A stretch of DNA of 64,000 nt. Source: Polytrichum commune. Taxonomy: Eukaryota > Streptophyta > Polytrichopsida > Polytrichales > Polytrichaceae. The notes beneath the pieces are model-generated. The model had not been told where the DNA came from. It ran no database searches and saw only the letters and a list, made by a program, of their open reading frames with translations. The stretch spans positions 19,670,144-19,734,143 of the forward strand of contig OX485809.1 of the NCBI GenBank assembly GCA_950295325.1, written 5' to 3'. Position numbers and translations under genes: made by a program. Below, piece by piece: positions 32,548 through 45,362 of this stretch; position 1 is the stretch's first letter; every line of letters starts with the position of its first letter.

Positions 32548-35500
32548 ATTGTTTCTCGTCTCTGTTTTCCGCTCTGGAATTCAACACAATCGTGGATCTC
32601 AGGAGTCTTCTTCGAGGCTGGAGGCATCCAGATTGGATGCTGCCGAGTGTGACTTCTTGAAGTGCTTTTCTTCTTCTTCATCTTCTTCTGCTTCTCCTTC
32701 TATCTATCAATGGAGCGCCTCATCTCCTCGAGTGAATCACTTGTTGCCAAATGCCGTGGGGCAGGATAGGTTCGCAGAGGTCGAGGATTTCAAGTATAGA
32801 GTAGCTCCGGTGAAGTCAGAGGCTGGTTTTCAGGCGGCAAGAATCGGCGATGACGAGCGACGAAGAGCAATGGAAGGAGCCATGGCCGCTCTCTTGCGAG
32901 GCGACAATAATAACAAAGCTCAAGGCCATATCCCCGGGAATGTTGTGAAGCGGGGGAAGGATTTGAAAGCAAAAGAGGGGGAGAAGGAGGAGAAAAATGG
33001 AGGTGTCACGAGAAAAGTAAATCGTGGCCGTGCCGTTGGCAGCATTGCCTTGCAAGAAGACTTAGGCCGTGTTTTAAGAGAGAAGCTGAAATTGGCAGGA
33101 GCTGAAAAAACTTCTGCTGAGAGTATACTAAGAAAGGCAGAGAAGCTGGCTGCTGATTCTGGTGTAAATGTAAGTCTAGATTGTAATTCAATCCAGTGTT
33201 TGTTTTCTCTTTACATAGTTGGATATCAATAATAGTTACTCAATCGTTTTCTGGTAGCTCGCATGACGGACCAGAGTTCGTCAATTTTTCAATTCGATGA
33301 GATCACTCTCGGCTTTTTAAAATATGGAAGTCAAGAGGGCTTTGAAATTGACAGGAGCTGAAACATGTGCTGAGAGTATAATAAGAAAGGCAGAGAAGCT
33401 GGTTGCTGATTCTTGTGTAAGTGTAAGTCCATGTTGTAATTCAATCCAGTGTTTGCTTTCTCTCAGTAAGATAGTTCGTTATCAATTCTCAGTAATAATA
33501 GTTACTCAATCGTTTTCTGTTAGCTCGCAGACTGGAGTTGTTCCAATCCTCAAGTGGATGAGATCTTGAGTGCTTGAGTGCTTCTTTGGACTTCGATTTT
33601 TCAACATTCCAAGGTCTCCATACAATCTTACAGCGCCAGTTTGAGGTGGTAGGCTAGATAAGTCAAGGGTAATATAAATTTCAGTCTTGGTTTTTTCGAC
33701 AAATGAATCGATTCTTTATATGAAACCTGTTCAGAGAGATTTCTTCCGGTGGCTCATTCTTATTCCGAATCAGCACCTGAGTGTGCAGAAACATGGTGAT
33801 GGCTCTGCTGTAAAGACGCTACAGGAGAAAGGCTGGCTCAAGCTCCTTTCAAGTGTTCAAAAATCAAAGTTGATCAAAGCTGAAAAATTAAAGCTTACTT
33901 TGGATCTACTAGACATGATGTACAAAAGCGGCACTCGGGTGAATGCCATGCATATCTGCGCTGCCATCACTGTAAGTCTTGTATTTTGTTGCGATCCTTT
34001 GGTTTCATTCTTGAAAGAATCATGTGATCATTTTTGACTTCTGGCTCCAAGTTCTCAATTAGAAACCCCTTGAAAGTTTTTTGACAATGTTGACTCTCTC
34101 ACAGGTATGTGTAAATGAGAAATCGATGAACATGGCAGAGCAGATAGTAGACAGAGCTCGTCTCATGGGAAGCAAGTCGGCCATAAATGCTTTCGTCTAT
34201 GCGAAACTTATACAGGGGTACTGCTCTTCAAATCAACGGAAGGAGGCGTTTGCGCTGCTTGCTGTATGTTTAAATTTTGTGTTCCTCAATTCAAATTGTA
34301 TTTCATCTATGATTTATGATTTTGTGCGTTTATCCTTCTTCCATTTATACATAAAAATTTCCAGTTTAGCAGGAATAGTTTTTATACATGTAGCATTTCT
34401 TCATTTAGAGGTATCAATGTATATCCAGCCAGGGATAAACTGTCATTTCTTATGAACATCCTGGTTTAGACCTTCAGTCTGCGGAGCCTGATCTACCTCC
34501 TAAGTTATCTTTCATCCCGGAGGCTTGTGCTAATTTTATTGGTGATCTTTCTCTGTGCTTTGTATCAATATATTTCATCTGCACTTATTTTCTTCAACAA
34601 TTCAATCACTTACACTTTCAGTTATTGTGTATAACCAAATCTTAGTTTCTTTCGATCTTCTGTCGAATATTTCAGGGATTCTCTTAGAAATTGTGGACTT
34701 GGATAAGATAACATACTAAGGCAGGTAGGCCACCGATGACCTTTTCAAACATCTCTCCAACAGACTTAGCGGGAAATCAACCATAGTCCACTGGCCATGC
34801 TGTCTGCAATGGCCAATTAAGCAAAGCATTGGTGGAAAAATCTATGTGCTTCCTTCCTCCACTATTCTATTTGGGGGCTGATGTTGTTTTTTGGTTTGTT
34901 TCCTTGACAGGCAATGGATGCGGAAGGAGTAAAGCATGATGTTGTAATCTACAATACCCTGCTAGATGTATATCCCTAACCTGAACAACTTCATCAAAGG
35001 AGTTAAAAAGTCTTAATAAATGTCTCATGAGCTCGTCATTTAGTTGAACATATAATTCTGTGGACTGCGTAATTTTTTGCATTTGGAGAAGTATATGGCA
35101 TTGTTCGATCCTGTGTATTTTGATGGCAATCTGGGGGTCGTTTGTCAAATTGAGAGGTGTGGATTCTTTTGGCAATCCAGCACAATGAATTATGGCATTT
35201 TATGAGCATCATCAGTATGTATATTTGACTTGGTGATCATAACTTCACTGACAGACAGAGCAAAGTCCTGAAGGTGTGGATGTTCTTTGGAGAGAACTGG
35301 AAACTCGTGAAATTCAACCCAATGAGCGCACTTACTGGTATTTGACTAATCCTCTTCTAAGGTGTATACATCACATTGTGTTGAATAAGAGGTCAAGTTT
35401 ATGGTCTGTACTAGAAAGTTTCCTGAAAACGTAACTGCTCACTTGACGACTATGGGATTAGCTGACTTGACCAAAAGGGATGCTCCAGAATTCTTCCAAT

Positions 35501-38500
35501 ACTTATGTCACAGAGCTGAGTCTACCCGTCACCTTTAAGAGTTACCCTTGACGATGATGTGGTCAGTGCCCACTCAGTATTTTCCTTCCTATGCCTTATT
35601 GCACATTTTATCTTGTCAGAACCTCATGCGTGTGGCATATGTGGACAGCGCTGCAATCAGATGTTATGGACGGGCTGGCCAGCTTGGTGCAGTACGTTCA
35701 CTCTGGAACAAGATGATCACAACAAATGTGGCATTCACAATCTACACATACAACTCTTTCCTGGATGGTACATAATATATAGATTCACGAAACATCTACT
35801 TGACATGTCAACATTAATGCAATGCTTCAAGATGTAGATTGTCTAGATTGCTCAACCTTGTGATGAATTTGTTCATCTCAAACGCAATTAGCTAGGCCAT
35901 CAGTTAACTTTGTTCTGGTCTGTTAAATGACATATGATGCTCTTTCTTGGCGTTAATGCTACTGCTTTGTTGTTATTCCAGCACATGCAAGTGTTGGGGA
36001 TGTGGAAGCTTGCAAAGTCATCATCAAAGAGATGGAGGCAAAAACTCCTAATGTGCCAAGGGATAGCTACAACACCTTGTTGAAAGCATATGCGCGATGC
36101 CGCAATGCTGATGGTGCAGTAGCTGTCTTGCGGAAGATGCAACGGAGAGGTAAGTTGGAGTCTCTGGTTGAGAATTTCTACATTTCTACTTATTGGTAGT
36201 CTCAATTTAGATTAACACACCTGAAGAAAATTTGAAGCAGAGCCACTTGCACACATTATGGAGCCAATGGTCAAAGAAATGACTTGCTTTCATGGTTGTG
36301 TATTAGATATTAGTGTGTATGTACACAATTTTTTGTTTCGTCAATGTAGATGTTTAACATGCAGATACACCTATCTATTACCTTTCGAGATTATGGAGGT
36401 GGATGTAGTTCTGGGATTGGTGTTCTTATCCAATGCGCTCTGTGGACACTGGCTAGGTGTGAGGCCTTGCTTGATCACATACAACACAGCGATGGATGCC
36501 TGCGTACACGGTGGTGCAATGCTACGAGCAATGGGCCTGGCCAAGGAGCTGTCACTTCATCGGCTTAAGCCTGACGCAACCACATTTGCAATACTGCTTG
36601 TAATGACCTACTTCTTTGCCAATTAGTCATCTGCCAAAAACACTTATTTCTTTAAAGACTTCTCTCCCAAGCAGACCTGATTTGGTGCTGATTCTGACAT
36701 AAGACTCCTTCCAAATTAGTTCCAATCAATTGCTAATATAAATACTATCAAACTGAGAATAAGCTAAAGCCATGGAATTTTGTCATGATGCTTGTTGTCT
36801 GTCAATCATTTTGCAGATGCATTGGGGATTTCTCTATGTAGTAGTATTCTTTATGGTAGTATTTTCTCATAAAAGTCCTTGAGGTGCATGGGTAGAAAGT
36901 TGGAGCCCTTCCTCTATTGAACCACCTGTGTTTTATTCTTGTGTCGTCCACTGATTTGGTTGTTTGGTTGGCAATGATGCCTAAAGCGATCAGCAGGGCT
37001 CCTTCGCGATATAGCCCTTGTACAGAAGGTGCTACAAGACATGGTGGCTGCAGACTGTGGTCATGATGAAATTGTATGTGCTCTAGTGCATTTTGCGGCG
37101 ATGACATTTGACTTACTTTGTCAAAAGTATATTTGACTATGTATTTGTTATTTGGAAAGTTTGAAGTGATGCAAGTAGAGTGAAAAGAGCGGTTGAGTAG
37201 AATTTTATATGTGGTTGACAACATTGGGTTTTTGTTCGTAAGAAAATCAAGGGCTTCTTGCTGTCCTTTGCAACAGACCTATCGGTGTGCAGTATATGCA
37301 TTTGTACATTGTGGGGAAGGAGGCTCAGCACTTGATATGCTTGAAAAAATGAATGCTGCTGGTTTCACTCCTGCCATGACAGTCCCAGAAGTGCTCATAA
37401 AGGTAAACTGCTCTATGTCCATGGTTTTGCAATTATATACCTCTGCTTTTGATTTCATCAGATGAAATTGAAAAGGTATTGATGAGCACACTTCTCGAGT
37501 ATATATATGGAAGTAAGGAAGGGTGCTCTTCCAGGGTGTTGAATTTCTTCTTTAGGAAATACAAATGATAAACATAGTCTTAAAATACTATTGTCTATAT
37601 TTTACAAGCCATACTGCACAAAATCTTGCTATTGAACTTCTCTGTAGTGCTTGCATTCATACCTAGTGTAAGACTTCAGATATACCCTTGCCTTACGGAA
37701 GTAGGACTAGGAGTGTTAGGTCATTGGTGAAGATTAACTATGGTTTGAACAGTAGGTCTTGAAGTTTCGTGAAGCTATGGTTGACAGAGGCATGTCAAGG
37801 GTAGCAATGTGCTTCGTAAAGTCTTCATTAATCCAAGAACTTAAAGCAAGCAGGGGTTCGTTACCTCTTGGTAAATATTTCTGTGGACTATGTATCCATG
37901 CTGACACAGTGCAATCATTGTCTTTCAATGGTTGTGCAGAGTGTTGATGCAGCCCTGTTGCGTGAATGTACAGCAGCTATACCTGTTGGGAGATTGCAAC
38001 AATTTCTAGCTGATATGGCAGAATCAGGTAATGTGTTTCTCACACTGAGTTTCTAATGGGTATTTGCAAGGCACTAGAATTTTTGTATTAAATGCTGACA
38101 CAAGCAGTTGCTGTTTACATCAGGATTATCACCAACCAGAGAAACTGGTGGAGCAATGGTTCGGAAGTTAGCCCATTCTTCGGGTGTCTGTGTGGCTCTT
38201 GGTAATTTCTCAGAGTATGCCTAATCACGCTTTATCCCGCTTGTCACTTGTTCGCATGAAATCCATGCAAATCCTTCTCTAATTTACATCAATCCAGAGG
38301 TAATCTGCTGTGACATGTTCCAAACCTTCGTACACCTACCTAATGTGCCTCATGTTTCGCCAAATGTCACTCACATGATTCTCTTTATTTTAGGTTGGCC
38401 ACCTTAGTACTTGATGGATTAAATGTTTTTGATGCTTGGTGTAACAAATGTGGGCGTTGGAATCTTGTGAGGGTGGCAGATGTTGCTGGTGAACTCCGTC

Positions 38501-41500
38501 AAATTGGAGTATCCGGACTTGGTTTGTACACATGGCAGTCTGTGATTGGTGCATCTGCTGCAAGGGCAGCAAAGAACCCTTTATCGGTGAGACCTTTATT
38601 TTAGTTAGATGTGTCTTGGCAGCAGCCATCTTTGCTACCACGACAAAGACTTGCTCTACCCCTTGCTTACGTTTCATTGATTCATTTATCTGTTGGTGTT
38701 CTTGAGTGCTGTTATCCATTGTGAGTAATGATGTAGGTGAGAATATTGTCTTGATTAATATGATATGTTTCCCTCACGAAATTGCTGGATCACTTTTTCT
38801 ATCAGGCAGGCGCAGAAGTTGCTCGTATTCTAGATGCCATGGATGCAGATGGAACCCCTGCAGACAGGTTTTCTACACAATATCCCAATTGTCTTGTAGA
38901 GCAATATCAATCCATCACTGCTTTCTTGATTCCATGTCTTATATTTCTCACAATATGTTAACAACCACTCTGAAATCTTCCATAGATTTGTATTGCTGAA
39001 GTTCTTACTGGCATGTAGTTGAAAGTTTACATGCATGTTCTGCAATTTTTGCTCTTGAATTCTTGGTAATTTGAGGGCTGGTGGTCTACATAGGAGAGCA
39101 AGAACTTTTGTATTGCGAGATACGGTCATACACTTTTAAAATACGATTTAGAACCACAATCTAGTCTAATCAAATTGCAGTTTTAAGAAAAAAATGGGAA
39201 AGGATGTATTCGTCATATTCCAAGAATAGAACGTTGTGGATTCTAGACAATTATTTTTTGGTTTTATTTTGTCCTCTAGGATGTGATACTTATATTTTTT
39301 CCTCAATGTTGTTGTCTCAGGGTGGTGTACGAGTCTGCGCTCAAAGTCTTTGTACAGTAAGTGCTTTTCTTTTTCTAAAACTCAGTTACTCTTGTGTTGT
39401 GTATATGAGATGAAGTATAGTGGTTCAAAATGCTTGAAATCCTTAGGTGTAAGATCTATCTCGACCCAGGCTGCAAACCTGCAAATTCTCAGGTTGTAAC
39501 ACTGTGAAGGTGTGGAGATGGTCAACGAGCTGTCAACGTGTATGAAAAAATGAAGAAAGCGAAATTACTACCTTCTAAAAATGAGGATGGCAAGGATCCA
39601 TTGGAGAGGATGCTTCTGGATACTATGGATGCTGCCCTTGTTGGAGCTCTTGTTGCGGTAAGTTTGGCGCCTACAAAACCCATAAGCTGCTTTTTGCAAG
39701 CTACATAATTGACAATCATGTGGATGATGAGGCCCTAAGTCCACTAATATGAGGATTACGACCTACTGCTGCTGGTTGTGATTCTCAATGGGCTCAATAA
39801 ACTAGCAACCTCCAATTTTCTTGCGAATATTTTACGGAATATCTTTTTAGGACGTCACTAAACAAGGATATAACCTTCTTAAACAGAGACTTGGTTGCTC
39901 CCAGACAACTCTCTCCAATTGCAATCTACAATCTGAGATTATGGCTCGCTTATGTTGATACTGTAACCATGGAATCGATAATACCATTGCAAACAGGACT
40001 AATATGTGAGGTTTTTCGTTTGAAGTACTGCTCTCACAGTCTTTTAATGAAGTGCTCGAGCTGTTGTCTCTCTAATACGCTGTATCGCCTACCCTTTCAA
40101 CCAGAAGAGTAGATATTAGAAATAACACAGGTCGCATGATGTTTGAGTTGTGAGGCAGAACCTTGAAGAAGCAGGTCAAGATGGTCTTGTGCAAGGGGAT
40201 AATGATACGTTTGATGACTTTCCTATTCGTACCAGCACAGCAACAATCATGCAGGACTTGGCTGATGCTGGGATACGAGTGAAACCTGGGTATGTCCTGA
40301 TGGTGACTCTTTCTAGCTACAGAGCTACTGATTCTTGAGTTTGCAATGTTTCTGTAGAGGACCCAAATGACTTGCGACATACCTGTAGAGGAGGAGGTTT
40401 TTGGGTTTTTGGAATTAAAAAGCACATGGCTATAATTCAATGGAGGAACTCGATCTATGTAGCTGGGCATCCCCAGTTTCTAGGGGAAAGAAAGAGCAAT
40501 TTGTCATATTGCAGTAAATGAGAAATTGCTGCTCTTTACAATGACACACTGTGCTATACTTAGTATGGTGCAACTATTTGTAGTGTCACTGTCCTCCAGC
40601 ACAAATTATGCAGCATGTGGAAATCCAAGAAATCAGAAAGCGCCACCATATTATACACCTTGTGAGGATGCACAGAATCTTGCTTCCAGATGTTTTCTGC
40701 TTGGACCTCTGAAAGTAGGTGCAGTTTGAATGTGTTGCATCTCGAGGGGGCAATGATATATTAAATGCCTTGGCATGAATGAAGTAGACGTCAATGTGTT
40801 ATCATTAAGTGAACTGAACCGGATTTGTTGATATGAATGCAGTGCAATGACTAATGTCATTCGTCAGCTCTGTGTTGATGACTCTTCGTTGGTGCACAAT
40901 TCTCAGCGTAATCAAGCATTGGCCATACGTAAACCAACAGCTGACAATTCAACGCTCCAAAAATCCCCCGAGGCTCTGACCCAGGATAGAAGGATCCAAC
41001 GTCTAGAAAGAGCCATGCAACTAGTTGAAACTTCTAACTGCCTGGTAAGTTTTTGTAGAACTGTGGAATATCGTGGAATTGTGGGGATGATGGTGGATTC
41101 TTATTTGTTTGGCAATGTGGACGACTATGTTAATCTAAGTAATCTTTGTTAAAAAATGACTATTCTACCCCTCAAACAGAATAGGAATGTTTTGGTTAAC
41201 ATTGGCAATACTTTATTGTATGTTGGTGGATGTATTGGTTAGAAGCTGAGCCTTTTTGGTTGGGATGTTCAGTTTGGAATGCAGGTAACAAGTTTTGTGT
41301 ATGGGGCACTCATGGAGGCCTGCATCCGTCTCGAACAGGTTGGTTACTAGTCAGATTAAGTCTTGCATTGTATATTCATGCTGATTCTTTTCTGTTACTG
41401 GGTCCCCACCCACCCTGTGGTATTTTGAAATCCATAATCAGCAAGGTTTTTTTCTGTCTTTTCCCTCCATATACCCTCATCTTACCACAACTTGAAAAAG

Positions 41501-42812
41501 AAGAAGAAAATGATATAATTTCGAAGAGAGTTATATATTAAATCGACGGATGGATTAATTTACCACCAACTGCTATCCAACTCTAGCCACCATCTCACAT
41601 GACTGAGTTTCTTGGGATGACCTTGGTATACAAAGGGGGAACGAGTGGAGGCTCTGTGGCAGCGTATGAGGTTGGAAGGGGTGAAACCTGATGTATCAAC
41701 ATGGGTTTCTCGCGTTCAAGCCTTGGTGAGTGTTGGGTCATTTAAAGGACGCATTCATGAGCTTCTGGCTGAAGCAGCTAAGGACCGACTTGAACTGGAT
41801 TCTGTCTTTCTCAGGTGATCCATCTTTGTAGGTTATCTTTATTATTGTGTTCATAGATTTTCTTCAAGCAGAGCTTGTTCAATACAGTGTATTTTCTAGG
41901 TTTTTTTCTAACTTCTGGCCAGGTGGCGATCTCAAATTCTTGATTGATGACTTACTGGCCAAACATTCTTTTTTTGTTCAAACTTAAGGTGGCTACTAAA
42001 CTAAAATGAACGTGAATCTCTTAAAATCCTCTATGCAGTACTTTGGCCAGGAACTCTGTGGTACAAAAAAATCCTCTACATTGACATCCATTGACAATCT
42101 ACAATTAGTTCAGCCAATGGCAAACCTTCGCTCTGTTATGCTTATCATTAGTTGACTTGGTAATTACTCGAGGGTGAGGGAAGCATTACCAGATTCTGGC
42201 TTTGTATGGCCACCAAGAAAAACATTGGTTTGATGGGTTCGTTTCTTTGTACACATTAGGACCAGGTCATTGTGACATAGACTTGCACAACTGATCGGTT
42301 GCAGCCACACAATCTTCTATCGGACACCTTTCTCTTTACACACCAGTGGTGGGCATTAGTTTATGTTGAATATGTACCTAAGGCGATGATGAAGGGTGAA
42401 GTGTCTCTGATTCAGTAGGGCGGCGTTATCTCTTTGTTCAAGTATATATCTCTGACAAGGTCGTCGTGACATCTAGTGTTCAACTCATCATAATGCTGTG
42501 TGTCGTGTTGCAATGTCAGAGCCATGCTGAAGGCTTGCCACCAAGAGAAGGATAAAGAAGGCGTAGCTCACATCAAGCGAATGCTTGATACAAGCAGTCG
42601 TGTCCAGCCGCCTCTTGCAGCATCAACAAACCTCTCACCTCCATTGGGAGAGATCACTGTACGCTCGTAGCCCTACCTGGCATGGCCTTTCTAGCAACTT
42701 AAATGTTTCTGCCTGTTGATTGACTGATTCTTATGTTGTTCAGAAAGATGTCGCTGCCATGACATGTATATTCATTCTAGAAATCTTCACATCTTGCTGC
42801 GGCTCTCCCTAA
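32459..42812 (+). CDS. P-class pentatricopeptide repeat protein, about 24 exons
   Basis: Exon 1 (32459-33169, 237 codons) encodes a Ser-rich, acid-poor N-terminus typical of an organelle transit peptide, then a Lys/Glu-rich linker. Supported further exons: 33789-33971, 34105-34263, 34911-34967, 35255-35337, 35649-35767, 35982-36149, one or more in 36241-36599, about 36997-37073, 37277-37402, 37756-37870, 37953-38027, 38124-38201, 38394-38586, 38806-38867, 39321-39356, 39510-39657, 40159-40289, 40843-41044, 41285-41338, 41636-41814, 42520-42658 and 42744-42812. Typical 35-residue PPR text includes TYCAAIRCYGRAGQLGAV, SYNTLLKAYARCRNADGA and LITYNTAMDACVHGGA. P-class PPR proteins bind single-stranded organellar RNA to stabilise, process or translate it; no E, DYW or SMR tail is seen. 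Phases do not close at 36.6-37.0 and 38.2-38.4 kb, so small exons are missing or borders misread. The exact orthologue is not recognised. Confidence 0.82.
33080..33575 (+). repeat. Tandem duplication covering the exon 1 end and 5' splice site of the PPR gene
   Basis: Copy A (about 33080-33308) and copy B (about 33336-33575) share TGACAGGAGCTGAAA-like text, AGAAAGGCAGAGAAGCTGG, TGCTGATTCT, GTAAGTC, TTGTAATTCAATCCAGTGTTTG and GTTACTCAATCGTTTTCTG, offset 256 to 266 bp. Copy A includes the last 25 or so codons of exon 1 plus the GTAAGT donor; copy B repeats them inside intron 1 with an intact donor-like GTAAGT. Confidence 0.88.
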
Positions 42813-44453
42813 GGACTTTGGGAGGTAGTCGGGAGATATATGTATTCATCATCGGTCTCTTTCTGATGGCACTACTGTTAGTAAGCCACAGTGAGATCCG
42901 CATCAACAGGTCGACACGTCTCAATTACAGTGTAGCAAACTATCTACAGCCATCCCTTCCATAGCTCACCCGATAGGTGTGATCATGAACAAATTGTTTT
43001 TAGAATTTGAACTTGTACATTATAAGTGAGCTGTATCCATTGTTCTTGTGGCAAGCCAGTCTTCCATGGAGACAAAGGTTGGACAAGGTGAACTATTAGT
43101 GATGATTTACCACGTCATGTGTAATGTACACACAATCGTTATCACCATTGTTATTATTATGACATTGGTGATGGTATTTAGTGTCGTGTAAGGCTATTTG
43201 CAAAAGGCTACATTGAATTGTCCTCAACCCTAGTTTGGTCAAGTCCCAGTCATAGAGCCCACCGACAGGTGGCAGTAGCCTTTGCGTGAAGAGAGTCTCC
43301 ATATATGCTTGCCTCCTCTGGCACCTCCTAAACCTGCAAAAGACCAAAACCCACAAAATCAAATCCCTTGGGCTTCAAAATATGCATCAATAGTTGAACA
43401 TCAAGACACATTTGACCTCTGAAATCAAATCTAGAAAACCAAAAAACACAAATGAAAAAGGAAGAAGAGAAGTTACGTTGAAGATGGTCACTTTGACCAA
43501 GAGCACCAACAACATGTGTATCAAGGGGAAGAGGGGAGGGAGATAGATAATGGCAATGACATTTAAGTTTTAAGGTTTAGGGTTTAGGTGTTGAAGTTGT
43601 TCTTAATAGGCCACGGCATAGGGTGTCATGCTCTGCCACCCGAGGAGAGATGGTGTCCACCAAAGAAAATGTCAGCAAAGCCCTGTAAAAATGGACGTGC
43701 AGGGGGTGGACGGCAACCCACGCAGGGCAGCCACCAAATTGCAACAAGGAAATGGCAACCTGCAGATTACCTTGCACCAAATAAGTGTACTCAACCCACA
43801 AAAATGGCAATTGAAGTGCTATCAAAGTGCTATCAAAATGGCGGTGCCTAGCCAAAAATGTTGATATTGCAACCAAATCAATCAAAATTTATGTCAAACT
43901 TGGAATGGGTTGTCATCACCCACATTGAACATATATGGCAGTCAAAATGGTAGTTCTAGTCAAAATGACAGTGGACACAAGTGCTACCATCACCGTGACA
44001 CAAGGTTAATTTGGACATAATTTCTTCTAGTTAACCCACCCTCGCTCCTATCAACCATCCTCCTTTCATTGGAGTTCGCTCTCGTCCTTTCTCTCTACCT
44101 CATATAGTCCTTTGCATCTTCCCGTGTCCTCAAATACATTAACTAAGTCGTTATTAGTGGGGGTTAACTTAAGCCCCACGTTGTTGTACTATGTACATTG
44201 ATATGTGAAATGAGGTTGCCCTACACTAATATATTCACTTTTTACACTATTTTAAAATTTTTATCACCACATTATCAAAATACACTAATTGAGTTTTTAC
44301 TATAGTTGCTATGTGGATGAATGAAGAAAGTTATATTTTTTTTGTAATGCAAATTTGACCCAGATAATTTGCAAGGATAAAGAGGCAACCAATTCGTGAA
44401 GGTAACCTAAATGCACTAATGTAGTTCTTTACTTGGAGTTTTAGTTAGCTTTT
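42813..44453. other. PPR 3' flank and intergenic DNA
   Basis: There is no supported gene. A telomere-like GGTTTAGGGTTTAGG stretch near 43573-43588 is only two units and probably a telo-box. Frames at 43577-43885 and 43588-43864 overlap antisense and look like chance. Confidence 0.45.
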
Positions 44454-45047
44454 GGGGTTGTTAACATCATGGAGCACGAAGTTGTCCCATGTCAGATGGC
44501 TTTATTCTATGGTAAAACTTTCATGATCAGGTTTATGAAAAAATGCAAATTTTGAAGGCTTTGGATCCCTCACAAGGTGTAAACTAAACATGGACCAAGA
44601 GGATTGACATGCACCAAAAAATGGATGTGTTGATTTTCTAATATAAGCCAAAAAAGGTAGTATTGGGCTTTATTTTATTTTATTTATTTATCTACCATAT
44701 TTTACCTTCTCCTCTTACACTTCCCTTCTTTCCTCTTAATCATAATATGATTTTGAGAAGAAGAAGAAAAACAATAAAAATTCATTAAAACGGCGTTTCT
44801 TTGCTCGGGTCCCCTTACTTTTGTAAGCAAGAGAACCTCTTTTGCCTCTATCACTGCAAAACCATTGGACCATGACAGTGGATAATGTAGGTCTGAAAAT
44901 AACCTTTTAAGGACCTCAAATTCCACGGTCACCCTTACATTTTTTCCTTGATGTAAACCAAAATGGTCCCTGGACGATTTTCAATGGCCTATCGTGTATT
45001 TTAGACGAGCAAGGGGCGACTTTATGGTCCATGATGTAAACAGCCCC
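44454..45047. mobile_element. Tourist-like MITE upstream of the OCP3-like gene
   Basis: Left end GGGGTTGTTAACATCATGGA, then GCACGAAGTTGTCCCATG; inverted right end GGGGCTGTTTACATCATGGA, then CCATAAAGTCG. The element is 594 bp. Flanks are TTT on the left and TTA on the right, consistent with a worn 3-bp target duplication. It belongs to the family at 20215-20781 and 10100-10289, and lies about 315 bp upstream of the OCP3-like start codon. Confidence 0.65.
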
Positions 45048-45124
45048 TTAGTTAAACTATATTAGGCTCAATTACATTGAGCCTTCCATGTGGCATTTAA
45101 TTTGAGTCGACTGGATAAGGCGTA

Positions 45125-45195
45125 GCACCTACCTATAATGGACGGATGAAGATGAACGGATGAAGATGGACGGATGAAGATGGACGGATTAGATA
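45125..45195 (+). repeat. Short tandem repeat in the OCP3-like promoter
   Basis: Units of about 15 bp of the form GACGGATGAAGATG are repeated about four times at 45138-45188, some 170-240 bp upstream of the start codon. Confidence 0.75.
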
Positions 45196-45362
45196 GACGT
45201 CAACCGAAGTCGGATGAAGCCTGAGGTTGGGATAACGCTGCTGTTGCCGCTGTTTCTGTGGCTATGGCGGAGCACCAGGGTTTAAGCTTCCGCACCTTGG
45301 CTGGGGTTTAAGGCTTCTGCCGTTTCCAAGACCAATTCGAGCTTGCAAAACGCAACGCCAAC

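Noticed and set aside
43570-43590. Telomere-like GGTTTAGGGTTTAGG
   Set aside because: Only about two units; typical of a telo-box or chance, not an interstitial telomere array.
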